A program made the translations under genes and the position numbers. The notes under the pieces were generated by a model. That model made no database searches and was not told where the DNA came from. It worked only from the letters and a program-made list of their open reading frames with translations. Source: a virus. From it: a stretch of 20,453 bases of DNA. Every line of letters starts with the position of its first letter. The stretch's first letter is position 1. Positions 12,918-20,453 of the stretch are shown here, one piece after another. The stretch lies in IMG/VR virus record IMGVR_UViG_3300031631_000037, positions 1 through 20,453 of that record; one strand, given 5' to 3'.

Positions 12918-13679
12918 TCAGAACTCCACAATAAATTGTATGGCTTCTCTTTGTGAAGATGTTCTATAAATAGGAGCTCTATTATCAATATAATGTAAAA
13001 CACCTTGTGGATATTCTGCGACAGCAGATAAACCAGCAGCAAGATAAACATTATTTGTACAAAGTGATTCAGTTGTTAATTCAACTGGTTTTTCTAACAA
13101 ACCAATTTGTCTATAATCTATACCAACTGGTAAACTATCATTATCATAAGCAAAAACTGCTTCATAAAAAATATTATTGATATCATTAGTTTCTAAGTTT
13201 GATTTAATAGTAATTGAATTACCAACTGCTTCATCAAATGTAAGATCTGATACAACTAAATCAGAAGCATTACTTGTAACAACTATAAAATAATTATCAC
13301 CAGTTGAACCAATTACTTTTATTCTCGTTCCAACTTCAAAGATCGGCATACCAGCACCAGTATCATTAATAGTATTTGTTGCTGATACAAAAGAAATTGT
13401 GCTTGCTGTTATTGTTTGTTCAGTTGCTGAAACCTCAACCCAAGTATTATTATTAAATAAAATATCTCCACCTGTTTGTATTCTTACATATTTAGGAGTT
13501 TCTATTTTCTTAATTGCAACCAATTCATTTATTTTTTCTAAAGTATCAATTGCTATATCTGGTGTTGGTTCAGCAGTCCAATCTGTTTCCTGCCCTATTC
13601 CGACATACATATTGGTTTTAGCAAAGAAATCAATTGTCCTTTGCGTTCTACCATTATTTGTCATTATCGATGTTGCCAT
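12918..13679 (-). CDS. 8: Baseplate wedge protein, gp8-like
   Basis: This 253-residue protein resembles T4 gp8 (334 residues) best at its ends. Near the N-terminus are R-T-Q-R-T-I-D-F-F and Y-V-G-I-G-x-x-x-x-W. At the C-terminus is Y-I-D-N-R-A-P-I-Y-R-x-x-x-Q-R-E-A-I-Q-F-I-V-E-F; T4 gp8 ends with a similar E-N-R-P-P-I ... I-L-F-T-F. gp8 forms a dimer in each wedge arm. A small beta domain at about 92-165 (I-S-F-V-S-A ... I-T-I-K-S) is inserted and also occurs at the end of the neighbouring gp7-position protein. It lies 28 nt after that gene. A GGGAGAAA-type ribosome site precedes the ATG. Confidence 0.72.
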   Translation of the reverse strand: MATSIMTNNGRTQRTIDFFAKTNMYVGIGQETDWTAEPTPDIAIDTLEKINELVAIKKIETPKYVRIQTGGDILFNNNTWVEVSATEQTITASTISFVSATNTINDTGAGMPIFEVGTRIKVIGSTGDNYFIVVTSNASDLVVSDLTFDEAVGNSITIKSNLETNDINNIFYEAVFAYDNDSLPVGIDYRQIGLLEKPVELTTESLCTNNVYLAAGLSAVAEYPQGVLHYIDNRAPIYRTSSQREAIQFIVEF

Positions 13680-13701
13680 TTATGTTTCTCCCTTTTAACT
13701 T

Positions 13702-13709
13702 TATTTATC
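13702..13709 (-). promoter_or_regulatory. Possible late promoter box GATAAATA before the gp8-like gene
   Basis: The minus strand reads GATAAATA, matching the NATAAATA late-promoter form described for T4-like cyanophages. It overlaps the stop of the gp7-position gene and lies 22 nt before the gp8-like ATG. AT-rich DNA makes chance matches likely, so this is tentative. Confidence 0.28.
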
Positions 13710-14748
13710 ATTCATTAGTTAATGATATTAAAGCTCCTATTGATTCTGTGGCTAAGTTTCCAATCACAAATATTTGTGTAGGAGAAACTATTCCTGTTAT
13801 TGTAAAAGTAGAACTATTTCCAGGTGAACCAGATATAGTTATTTCAGTTCCCGTTTCAAATACTGAAAAATCAGTTCCTACAGATGTATTTATCGAATCA
13901 TCAACTGTATCGAAACTTATATTTGTATTACTAATTGTATAAAAAATATCTACTGGAATTCCTGGATCTTGTGTTAGTTTTTGAACTGTTAGTCCAAAAT
14001 AATCTTCTATATTTTTTGCTGTAATTACAAAAAAATTATCTTCAATGATAGATGAATAAGTCGAAGGATATCCTTTCAATATATTTTCATATATTAAATT
14101 CTGTTCGCCAGTAATATTATTAGTTCCAACAACACTTTCTTCGATATATCTTACTGTATTAGATGTAACTTGAGCGTCAAATATAACACCTTCTGCCGTA
14201 GCATAAACTAACTTCTTAAAGAATAATTTCTCACCAATAGGATGAGTCATACTTCTTAAAATTGTTTCATATACACTTGCATCCAAATCTGTTATTACTT
14301 CATATACATAATAAGCATAGAAGAAGTTATCATGTATCTTATGAGAACCACTTAGAGTAGAACTATTTAATTCAAAAATATAGTCTGAAGGATAAAAGAA
14401 ATCTAACGAACCACCAGTTAAATTAAAAATAAATCTAACAGAAGATTCTCCACCTTTATATGAATAAAAGTTCTTTGAATTAGTGACAAACTCTCTAATA
14501 TTAACATCACCTAAAAATTCAACTGGAAATGAACTTAAATATTGATAAACAAAATCAGATAATGTTTCTTCAGGTGTTTTACTAATATCAATAAAATTAA
14601 TAATATCATTTAGGACTTTGAATGGTCCGGTTTCTTCTTCCTGCATTTGTAAATAAGCAGTAATAAAGGAGACATATTTGGGATATTCCTCCTTTATATA
14701 TTCTGGTAATAAAGAATCAACTAAATAATTTAATGGTTTTTCTATCAT
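13708..14748 (-). CDS. Baseplate wedge protein at the gp7 position
   Basis: This 346-residue protein matches a type common in T4-like marine and cyanophage baseplates. Landmarks are L-P-E-Y-I-K-E-E-Y-P-K-Y-V-S-F near the N-terminus, F-Y-S-Y-K-G-G-E-S-S-V-R-F-I-F-N-L at about 112-128, then D-N-F-F-Y-A-Y-Y-V-Y-E-V and M-T-H-P-I-G-E-K-L-F. It is far shorter than T4 gp7 (1032 residues) and aligns with it poorly by eye, so the gp7 link rests on gene order (between gp6-like and gp8-like). The last 70 residues (about 277-346) form a small beta domain shared with the gp8-like neighbour. The gene starts right after the gp6 stop with no gap. Confidence 0.68.
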   Translation of the reverse strand: MIEKPLNYLVDSLLPEYIKEEYPKYVSFITAYLQMQEEETGPFKVLNDIINFIDISKTPEETLSDFVYQYLSSFPVEFLGDVNIREFVTNSKNFYSYKGGESSVRFIFNLTGGSLDFFYPSDYIFELNSSTLSGSHKIHDNFFYAYYVYEVITDLDASVYETILRSMTHPIGEKLFFKKLVYATAEGVIFDAQVTSNTVRYIEESVVGTNNITGEQNLIYENILKGYPSTYSSIIEDNFFVITAKNIEDYFGLTVQKLTQDPGIPVDIFYTISNTNISFDTVDDSINTSVGTDFSVFETGTEITISGSPGNSSTFTITGIVSPTQIFVIGNLATESIGALISLTNE

Positions 14749-16383
14749 TTATATTGCCTCAAAAATATACGATGCTTGATATAATACAGGTAAACTATTC
14801 TTTAGAAAATAAATATCTCTTACATCTGTCTCAAATTTAACAATATTATCAATTGAATTCATTTCAGGAGATATAAAATTAAGTTCACCAGTTGTATAAT
14901 CAATTCCACCAATTACTGTTGAAGTTGATTTCTGAATTATATTCCCTAAACCATCATCTTTAATATATTCATTATCTATTGAGTTTATCTTAATAGTATT
15001 ACCGAGATCAAAAATATAATTATTACTTGTCGATACTGTTTTATCGAATTTAATATGACAAGTGATATCAGTTAAGTTGTTTGATACGTCATCAACTGAA
15101 TCTATTTTTTCAATTAACCTTGAATATTTTAGAGTTGTTTCTTCTATTGTTAAATCATTAGTGAAATAAGCAGTTATTAATGAATCTAATTCACTTCTAA
15201 TAACTGTTGAATCTACACTATATCGAGAATAATAATAAACTGTTGATGTGATAGTGATGTATATATAAATTGGATCTACTAAAGTGAATTTCAATGTCAA
15301 AGGCATAAATTGTTTAATATGAGTTTGTATTTCAGCCTTTTGAGAAGTTGTTAATAAATCATCACCAGATACTGGTTTTACAGATCCAAATACAGTTCCA
15401 TATACAGGTGGATTTGCTTCTGCTCCATCCCATATATTAATAGTTTCAATAAATGATAATCCTTTCAGAAGAACTTGATAATCACCTTTAGTAACTGCTC
15501 TATTTTGTGCTTCATAAAATTTAGGAGCATTTACTTTAATTGATTGAATTGTTTCTTCTTCTGTACCTGCTGATGATGTTGAATTAGCAATTGTACAATC
15601 AGAATCAATATATGAATAAACACCTGAATAAACAGTTTGATTAAGAACAATTAAACTTAAATCATTACCAGCTGAACCAGCTGTAACCCCATATGTTACA
15701 ACTATTTCAGATCCTATTGTAGGAGTTTTTCCAATTATATTATCACCAAACGTAACTTCAAGTTTATTATTTAAGTTATTATCTATAAAATAAATATCTG
15801 AAGTAGAGTTAGCGTCTATATCATTTAAGTATTGTGACCAAATAACTCCATCAACTGTAATACTTATAAATCTATCATCAATTTCAAATCCATATAATAA
15901 TTCTTTTGCTATACCTGTAAACGAATATGTTTCTGTATTAATACTTCGTTGATAAAGTAAAATATCAATTGGATCACTGTCATATATATTATAAGAAGTA
16001 TTTGTTAAGAATTCAACTCCATTAACCAGAAATGAACAAGTAGAAGGTATTTCAATCGGTCCATCTAATAATAAAGGGTTTGTTTGATCGAATGCAATAC
16101 TTGTATTTATTTTAGCAGATTGTTTTCTATGAGGAATGTAATTCAATGATTTAGCAATTGCTACTACATTTTTATATATTGTAGCTGAACTTAAATATAA
16201 TTCTTGAGTTGTCATATTCAAGTAATAATTTTGTTGAAGTGTAGTATATGCTAATAAACCCGCTATACTATTTAGAGCAGATCCTCCAAACTCATAATCT
16301 TGGAAAGTATCAGACTCTTTTATATAAGCTATTAAATCTGCTTTTAAGCTTTCAAAATCGAGTGATGTGAAATTATATGCCAT
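14749..16383 (-). CDS. 6: Baseplate wedge protein, gp6-like
   Basis: This 544-residue protein fits the gp6/phage J-like wedge family that forms the inner ring of the baseplate. Near the N-terminus are D-F-E-S-L-K-A-D-L-I-A-Y-I-K, G-G-S-A-L-N-S-I-A-G-L-L-A-Y and A-K-S-L-N-Y-I-P-H-R. The middle has V-T-K-G-D-Y-Q-V-L-L (about 298-307) and I-W-D-G-A-E. The C-terminal part has Y-I-Y-I-T-I-T-S-T-V-Y-Y and Y-S-R-L-I-E-K-I-D-S-V-D-D-V, typical of the dimerising domain. T4 gp6 is 660 residues. It follows gp25 by 3 nt, the order expected for partners in the wedge core (gp25-gp6-gp7). Confidence 0.88.
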   Translation of the reverse strand: MAYNFTSLDFESLKADLIAYIKESDTFQDYEFGGSALNSIAGLLAYTTLQQNYYLNMTTQELYLSSATIYKNVVAIAKSLNYIPHRKQSAKINTSIAFDQTNPLLLDGPIEIPSTCSFLVNGVEFLTNTSYNIYDSDPIDILLYQRSINTETYSFTGIAKELLYGFEIDDRFISITVDGVIWSQYLNDIDANSTSDIYFIDNNLNNKLEVTFGDNIIGKTPTIGSEIVVTYGVTAGSAGNDLSLIVLNQTVYSGVYSYIDSDCTIANSTSSAGTEEETIQSIKVNAPKFYEAQNRAVTKGDYQVLLKGLSFIETINIWDGAEANPPVYGTVFGSVKPVSGDDLLTTSQKAEIQTHIKQFMPLTLKFTLVDPIYIYITITSTVYYYSRYSVDSTVIRSELDSLITAYFTNDLTIEETTLKYSRLIEKIDSVDDVSNNLTDITCHIKFDKTVSTSNNYIFDLGNTIKINSIDNEYIKDDGLGNIIQKSTSTVIGGIDYTTGELNFISPEMNSIDNIVKFETDVRDIYFLKNSLPVLYQASYIFEAI

Positions 16384-16386
16384 TAT

Positions 16387-16767
16387 CTATATCCCCTGTA
16401 CATTCAAAGATACATTTGCTGTTCCAAGAGTATCTAATTTAATTATAATATATTCAATCGATACTGAATAAACTAATGTATCGTAATTCGATTCTATATC
16501 TATATTATTTATCTTTATCCTCGGTTCATAGTTTTCAATAGCATAGTTTATTTCTTGCTCTAATAAATACTCAGTTACAACATCCATCTTTTCAAATAAT
16601 AATTGTCGTATACCAGAACCAAATAATGGATCAAAGAAAACTTCCCCTCTGTTTGTTAATAATATATTTTTTATAGATTGATTGATAGATGTAGCATCTT
16701 CTACAACCTTAATATCATTCGTTGTCTCTCTTTCTAAATTCCAATCTATATCAGAGTAAAAACTCAT
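16387..16767 (-). CDS. 25: Baseplate wedge protein, gp25-like
   Basis: This 126-residue protein is close to T4 gp25 (132 residues) in size and motif. Residues 27-50 read S-I-N-Q-S-I-K-N-I-L-L-T-N-R-G-E and F-F-D-P-L-F-G-S-G-I. Then come E-P-R-I-K-I-N-N-I-D-I and a closing beta hairpin (Y-S-V-S-I-E-Y-I-I). gp25 binds the sheath initiation layer and the gp6 ring and is the most conserved protein of contractile baseplates. It sits 26 nt after the gp5-like gene with an AAAGGAAA ribosome site. The call is firm. Confidence 0.92.
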   Translation of the reverse strand: MSFYSDIDWNLERETTNDIKVVEDATSINQSIKNILLTNRGEVFFDPLFGSGIRQLLFEKMDVVTEYLLEQEINYAIENYEPRIKINNIDIESNYDTLVYSVSIEYIIIKLDTLGTANVSLNVQGI

Positions 16768-16793
16768 TTAATTTTCCTTTCTATATTTCAATA

Positions 16794-17675
16794 TTAATTT
16801 AGATGAATAATTTGAGCAGAATAAGTCATTGTTCCACCAGCAGTTATAGATTGTGTTCCACCTATATTTCGTGTTTCACTACCCGATATATCAGTAATTT
16901 CATTTTGATCAATTTGAATATTTCTATTACCAACAATGTGCTCATTATCATTACCATCGATATGAATATTATTATTTCCTGATATCTTAATATTATCATC
17001 ACCTAATATAAGCGTCGTTCTTTTACCATTAGTTTTAACGACTTTAGAACCATCTGGATATGTTTCTTCAAATGTTCCAGCTCTATGATATAAATGTATT
17101 CTTTCTGCACCATCAGTATCATCTATTTCAATAAAATGACCTGATTTGGTTTCAATAACTCTATTATTAGGATATACTGTTGCATAAGGAGTCATTGGTT
17201 CATCAAATGAAGTAGTTTTACAATCTATTCCAGTTATAACATTATCTTTCTTTGTTTGTACAATAGTTTGATCTATTTTTTCATTACGCGCTAATCTTGA
17301 TATTGGAGACTCTTTCAAATAATTATCTTTAGGATGTACTTTATCTGGATCAGAAAACCCAGTTGAGAAATCAGGTCTTGTAGTTGCTATTTTAGGTAAA
17401 GTAGCAAAGTAAATAGGAGTTTGTTCATCTTGATCTAAAAATATAACAAGAACAGTTGAACCATTAGCAGGAACTTGAAAATCAGACATACCATCGATGC
17501 TTTGAGTATTAATAGGATATGCTGGTAGAGCCCATGGTAAATCATCTACAGAAAGTAATTTATGATCATTTACTCCTGCTTTAATTTCAGTATGCTTACC
17601 ATGTATTCTTACTTTAATTCTACCGAGTTTATATTCTATATCGTTATTATCTTCACATATCCCTGAATATATCAT
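16794..17675 (-). CDS. 5: Baseplate spike protein, gp5-like, without lysozyme domain
   Basis: This 293-residue protein has an OB-fold at about residues 1-96 (L-G-R-I-K-V-R-I-H-G, then W-A-L-P-A-Y-P, and V-P-A-N-G-S-T-V-L-V-I-F). A linker follows (about 97-165). The C-terminal needle at about 200-275 is an octapeptide array: I-L-G-D-D-N-I-K, I-S-G-N-N-N-I-H, I-D-G-N-D-N-E-H, I-V-G-N-R-N-I-Q and so on, the VxGxxxxx repeat of the gp5/VgrG triple beta-helix. T4 gp5 (575 residues) has a lysozyme domain between these parts; there is no room or motif for it here. It overlaps the hub gene by 4 nt (ATGA). In the virion it would form the membrane-piercing spike on the gp27 hub. Confidence 0.9.
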   Translation of the reverse strand: MIYSGICEDNNDIEYKLGRIKVRIHGKHTEIKAGVNDHKLLSVDDLPWALPAYPINTQSIDGMSDFQVPANGSTVLVIFLDQDEQTPIYFATLPKIATTRPDFSTGFSDPDKVHPKDNYLKESPISRLARNEKIDQTIVQTKKDNVITGIDCKTTSFDEPMTPYATVYPNNRVIETKSGHFIEIDDTDGAERIHLYHRAGTFEETYPDGSKVVKTNGKRTTLILGDDNIKISGNNNIHIDGNDNEHIVGNRNIQIDQNEITDISGSETRNIGGTQSITAGGTMTYSAQIIHLN

Positions 17676-18874
17676 AAATTCTTTCTACCTTTAGCTTTAG
17701 AAAATGTTTTGAAATTAAAAAAAGCATTTTTAATGATTTTTACTTTCTGTATATAAGTTCCATCACCTTGAAGTTCATGATTTATATTTGTTATAAACCA
17801 TTTACCAGTAAGTAATTCATTTCTATCACCAATCTTCTCTCTAACTCTCGAATCTAATTCAAACTCAACAATCTGTCCAATTGTTTTTGTGCTATCACCA
17901 TTTAACTTTATTATCTGATGATATTTACTGAGAGATTTAATAATTATATCTCTCTTAGTTACATGGTTTCCATCTTCATATGTTAAATTAATACTATTGT
18001 TATTTATCAGTTCATCTCTATGTTGTAAATGTTTTCCTAATGATGTAGAAAACTCAGTGATAGATTCAAAATCTTGTTGATGTTTTGTAAAACCATAATG
18101 ATAAGGTTTCAATTTGAAATATGTATTTCCATATACTCCAAAGTTTAATCCTTCTATATCATTCATATATTTCTTCATAGTTTTACCTTTTACATTAGAA
18201 TATGAATATAACATATCAGGAGTATCTGAAAAGGTTAATTTATGTGATTCAGGTTGATTCATCAATTCACTTATAGAATGAAAATTGAACCCTTTATTAT
18301 TCTCATAAAAAATAAAATCATCAAACTGTCCTATTGTATTATTTTCAATATATGATATTAATTTAGATGGTTTCCAAAAGTTAGTTATGATATCAAGTTT
18401 ATTTTTTGTATTATGTTGATAGAAATCCTTTTTAGTTTCAAATATATTTTTTAATATATAATTTAATGGAGTATTAGGATCAGTATCTTTCCATCTCTTA
18501 CTTATTGAAGTTTTTCTATCTATTATTTTCTCTGGAGAACAAAAGTATAAAGTGATGTTTTTTTTATTGCTTTCAGATTGATGAACACCATCATCTGCTT
18601 CTATATTATATACAATAAAGGTTTGTACTTTTGGCTTCTGATCCTCATCATCATTTTCAGATGTAAAATATATTTCTAATTCTTCACCACCAACAAATGG
18701 GAAAATAGATAATAAATCAAAAGTATCTTTAACTATTATTTTCCCTAACTTAAAATTTTCAAATATACTTTCATAAATATTCAATGTAACAAATATATCT
18801 AATAGTGAAATCTCTTCATTAGTATTACTTTTTATTTTAATTGTATTTATTTTAGTTGTTATTATTTCAGTCAT
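17672..18874 (-). CDS. 27: Baseplate hub protein, gp27-like
   Basis: This 400-residue protein matches T4 gp27 (391 residues) in length and place, directly upstream of the gp5-like spike gene. The N-terminal region has L-L-D-I-F-V-T-L-N-I-Y-E-S-I-F and G-G-E-E-L-E-I-Y-F, as in the tube-like hub domains. The middle has Y-I-E-N-N-T-I-G-Q-F-D-D-F-I-F-Y-E-N-N-K-G (about 172-191) and F-H-S-I-S-E-L, a pattern seen in gp27/gpD-type hub proteins. The C-terminus has G-Q-I-V-E-F-E-L-D and L-T-G-K-W-F-I-T-N-I-N-H. It forms a trimer that links the tail tube to the spike. Its ATG overlaps the gp53 stop (TAATG), and its stop overlaps the gp5 start by 4 nt. Confidence 0.85.
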   Translation of the reverse strand: MTEIITTKINTIKIKSNTNEEISLLDIFVTLNIYESIFENFKLGKIIVKDTFDLLSIFPFVGGEELEIYFTSENDDEDQKPKVQTFIVYNIEADDGVHQSESNKKNITLYFCSPEKIIDRKTSISKRWKDTDPNTPLNYILKNIFETKKDFYQHNTKNKLDIITNFWKPSKLISYIENNTIGQFDDFIFYENNKGFNFHSISELMNQPESHKLTFSDTPDMLYSYSNVKGKTMKKYMNDIEGLNFGVYGNTYFKLKPYHYGFTKHQQDFESITEFSTSLGKHLQHRDELINNNSINLTYEDGNHVTKRDIIIKSLSKYHQIIKLNGDSTKTIGQIVEFELDSRVREKIGDRNELLTGKWFITNINHELQGDGTYIQKVKIIKNAFFNFKTFSKAKGRKNL

Positions 18875-19323
18875 TATAAATTCTTCACTATTTCAGTTAA
18901 TATAGTTCCAAGATATTCTGGTTTTATTATATTGATAGGTCTTTTAGAATCGTTCTCTGAAACTAAATCTTCAAATTGAGTTATATAATAATCCATAGCA
19001 CCAGAATCACTAATATCATTATATTGTATTAAAGTTCTGTCCATGGATACTTTTTGTAAAACTTCCTCATCAATAGGGAGATCAAAAATGATATCATGTA
19101 TATTATTTAGTTTAGCTAAAATCCACCAATGTTCTGTTGAACCATATAATTCATAAGATATATTATCTAATCGTTTAATACCTTCAATAACATATAGTTG
19201 AATTACATTTGGAGAATTAACAACTAATTCTAATACCTGGAATAGATTTCTCATTTCTGCTGAAGGTAAAGTTATATCTGTAGGCTGATGTGTTATAATC
19301 GGAATATATGTGAAATGCTGCAT
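18874..19323 (-). CDS. 53: Baseplate wedge protein, gp53-like
   Basis: This 149-residue protein has the gp53/LysM-like core at about residues 45-85: E-G-I-K-R-L-D-N-I-S-Y-E-L-Y-G-S, then W-W-I-L-A-K-L-N-N-I-H-D-I and L-P-I-D-E-E-V-L. In T4, gp53 staples the wedges to the hub at the end of wedge assembly. T4 gp53 is 196 residues, so this is a shorter form. Both ends overlap the neighbouring genes by one base (TAATG), showing a tightly coupled operon. Confidence 0.85.
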   Translation of the reverse strand: MQHFTYIPIITHQPTDITLPSAEMRNLFQVLELVVNSPNVIQLYVIEGIKRLDNISYELYGSTEHWWILAKLNNIHDIIFDLPIDEEVLQKVSMDRTLIQYNDISDSGAMDYYITQFEDLVSENDSKRPINIIKPEYLGTILTEIVKNL

Positions 19324-20069
19324 TATCTACCTCCGAGTCCTGAAGTTAATGTCGAATAGTTTTTTTGTCCAAATACAGATCCAACTATATCAGTATCAGA
19401 TGCTCTATAAATTTCCTTAAATGTAATATCCATTGTAACAGAAACTGGATGACCTGTATTATATGTTTTGAATACACCTTCTGGAGAATAATTAACAGTA
19501 AAATTAGTAATGACAGAATCTCTTAATACAATTCCAATTTTACTTTCAAGAGCTGGGTTTACCGTCCACATATAAGGATATTTCACTTCAAATGTAGAAT
19601 AATTAGGTAATGAATAATATCTTATTGTTCTAATGATATTTTGAATACTTTCTGCTTCATCAGCTGATGAAGGAATTAATATCCATGAATATGAAAACTC
19701 TCTAAAAGCGGATCCTTGGTAAGCAAGAGAAGCATAATCATTAATAAATCGACCAGATGTAATTGCTCCAGAAAATTTACCCATACTATCAGTAACTCCT
19801 TTTACTGCTGCACCACCTAATGCTTGACCTACACTCTTTAATGTAGCATCGTGATTTACTCCGGCGGCTTCTTCCCAATTTCCAGTTTCAGATAAAGTTA
19901 TACCACTTGATGGTGTTGGTAAAATTATAGTAGAACCTGAATTTGCTTTATATTGAGCTGTTTGTTTTAATTTTACTTTATCTGTTGAAACCTTAAATTC
20001 AATTGGTGTCATTAGAAATAAATCCCCTTTACCATTTTTTGAACCACTTGGAAATCTCAATCCAGCCAT
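19323..20069 (-). CDS. 48: Baseplate tail tube cap, gp48-like
   Basis: This 248-residue protein resembles the T4 tail cap family (gp48; related to gp54). Recognisable parts are F-R-E-F-S-Y-S-W-I-L-I-P-S-S-A-D-E-A, then I-I-R-T-I-R-Y-Y-S-L-P, Y-P-Y-M-W-T-V-N-P, and Y-S-P-E-G-V-F-K-T-Y ... V-T-M-D-I-T-F-K-E-I near the end. gp48 sits on the hub and begins the tail tube. I start at the ATG at 20069, which has GGAG 6 nt upstream; the frame extends four codons further to a TTG but that has no ribosome site. It is the first gene after the capsid terminator. gp54 is the main alternative. Confidence 0.82.
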   Translation of the reverse strand: MAGLRFPSGSKNGKGDLFLMTPIEFKVSTDKVKLKQTAQYKANSGSTIILPTPSSGITLSETGNWEEAAGVNHDATLKSVGQALGGAAVKGVTDSMGKFSGAITSGRFINDYASLAYQGSAFREFSYSWILIPSSADEAESIQNIIRTIRYYSLPNYSTFEVKYPYMWTVNPALESKIGIVLRDSVITNFTVNYSPEGVFKTYNTGHPVSVTMDITFKEIYRASDTDIVGSVFGQKNYSTLTSGLGGR

Positions 20070-20109
20070 ATATAACTCCAATTATTTAATTAAACATTAG
20101 TCTTTATTA

Positions 20110-20117
20110 TATTTATC
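20110..20117 (-). promoter_or_regulatory. Possible late promoter box GATAAATA before the baseplate operon
   Basis: The minus strand reads GATAAATATAATAAAG, matching the NATAAATA late-promoter form. It lies between the capsid terminator and the gp48-like gene, about 41 nt before its ATG, where a promoter for the baseplate operon is needed. Position is the main support. Confidence 0.45.
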
Positions 20118-20159
20118 TGTTTACATAAATCACACGAAAGACAATAAAAGGTCAAAAAG

Positions 20160-20189
20160 AAACGCCATTAAAATTAATTAATGGCGTTT
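20160..20189 (-). terminator. Intrinsic terminator after the major capsid gene
   Basis: A perfect 12-bp stem (20160-20171 with 20178-20189; AACGCCATTAA core) closes a 6-nt loop. On the minus strand it is followed by TCTTTTTG, a U-tract, 24 nt past the gp23-like stop. The plus-strand side also ends in TTTTATTT, so it could work in both directions. Confidence 0.92.
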
Positions 20190-20212
20190 TATTTAATCTA
20201 CTAAATTATTGT

Positions 20213-20453
20213 CTATACAGCGGACAAATTAACAATAATTTTCTGAAAGTAATTTTTAGCACCGAAAGGATTTTCTCCCAGCCCATAACGTGTGCTGAAA
20301 AACAATCTCGGAATATTATCTTCTTCGCCATAACCTTTATTTACTTTAAGAGGAATATATGGACAATAGTAAAAACCAGCATCAACATTATCACCCTTAT
20401 AACCAAGAATAATATATTCAGTAGCAGAAGTAGTAGCAACTGAAGGAAACATA
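20213..20453 (-). CDS. 23: Major capsid protein, gp23-like, partial (N-terminus off the right edge)
   Basis: Only the last 80 codons are present. They match the C-terminus of T4 gp23-type capsid proteins: G-Y-K-G-x-x-x-D-A-G-F-Y-Y-C-P-Y-I-P-L, then P-R-L-F-F-S-T-R-Y-G-L-G-E-N-P-F-G, and a short F-Q-K-I-I-V-N-L end. In T4 the corresponding parts are G-x-K-G ... D-A-G-x-F-Y-C-P-Y-V-P-L and T-R-Y-G. The frame is open to the right boundary, and the Met near 20452 is probably internal. A strong terminator follows, so capsid expression is insulated from the baseplate operon. Confidence 0.9.
   Translation of the reverse strand, partial: MFPSVATTSATEYIILGYKGDNVDAGFYYCPYIPLKVNKGYGEEDNIPRLFFSTRYGLGENPFGAKNYFQKIIVNLSAV

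Noticed and set aside
13634-13942. Plus-strand ORF with hydrophobic stretches
   Set aside because: It is antisense to the gp7-position and gp8-like genes. The hydrophobicity reflects complement of AT-rich coding DNA.

Overview
This AT-rich window is a piece of the late structural region of a T4-related contractile-tailed phage (a myovirus, or a prophage of that type). The evidence is a run of T4-type virion proteins in late-gene order, all on the minus strand, so genes read from right to left. The sequence does not name the host. The endolysin and the signal-less lysis block suggest a Gram-negative host, but that is inference.

Layout in transcription order (right to left). At the right edge is the C-terminus of a gp23-like major capsid protein, then a strong intrinsic terminator (20160-20189). 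A tightly packed baseplate operon follows: gp48-like tail tube cap, gp53-like wedge, gp27-like hub, gp5-like spike (no lysozyme domain), gp25-like wedge, gp6-like wedge, a gp7-position wedge protein, a gp8-like wedge, and a 1455-residue DUF4815-type structural protein that carries a (PVD)12 linker and a DUF4214-like module. Next come a previously uncalled 50-residue coiled-coil ORF (8319-8471) and a tail fibre with two repeated adhesin modules.

The centre of interest is a complete diversity-generating retroelement (DGR) at about 3181-6825. It has a target adhesin with two FnIII-like domains and a C-terminal variable lectin-like domain, an Avd accessory protein, a template repeat (TR), and a DGR-type reverse transcriptase. 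TR and the variable repeat (VR) align without gaps over 117 nt with 21 substitutions. Every substitution falls at a TR adenine on the coding strand, and all 16 Asn/Asp codons in the main variable block are changed. An 8-bp stem with a 4-nt loop lies just past VR, as in known phage DGRs. The RT probably copies TR RNA with adenine errors and, helped by Avd, rewrites the receptor-binding tip of the tail fibre.

Downstream are an unrecognised 180-residue protein overlapping the RT, then a lysis block (GH108-type endolysin, one-TM holin-like protein, PAS-domain protein). At the left edge is an ORF, open at the boundary, built of 21- or 23-residue repeats. It is preceded by a T4-type late promoter box (TATAAATA).
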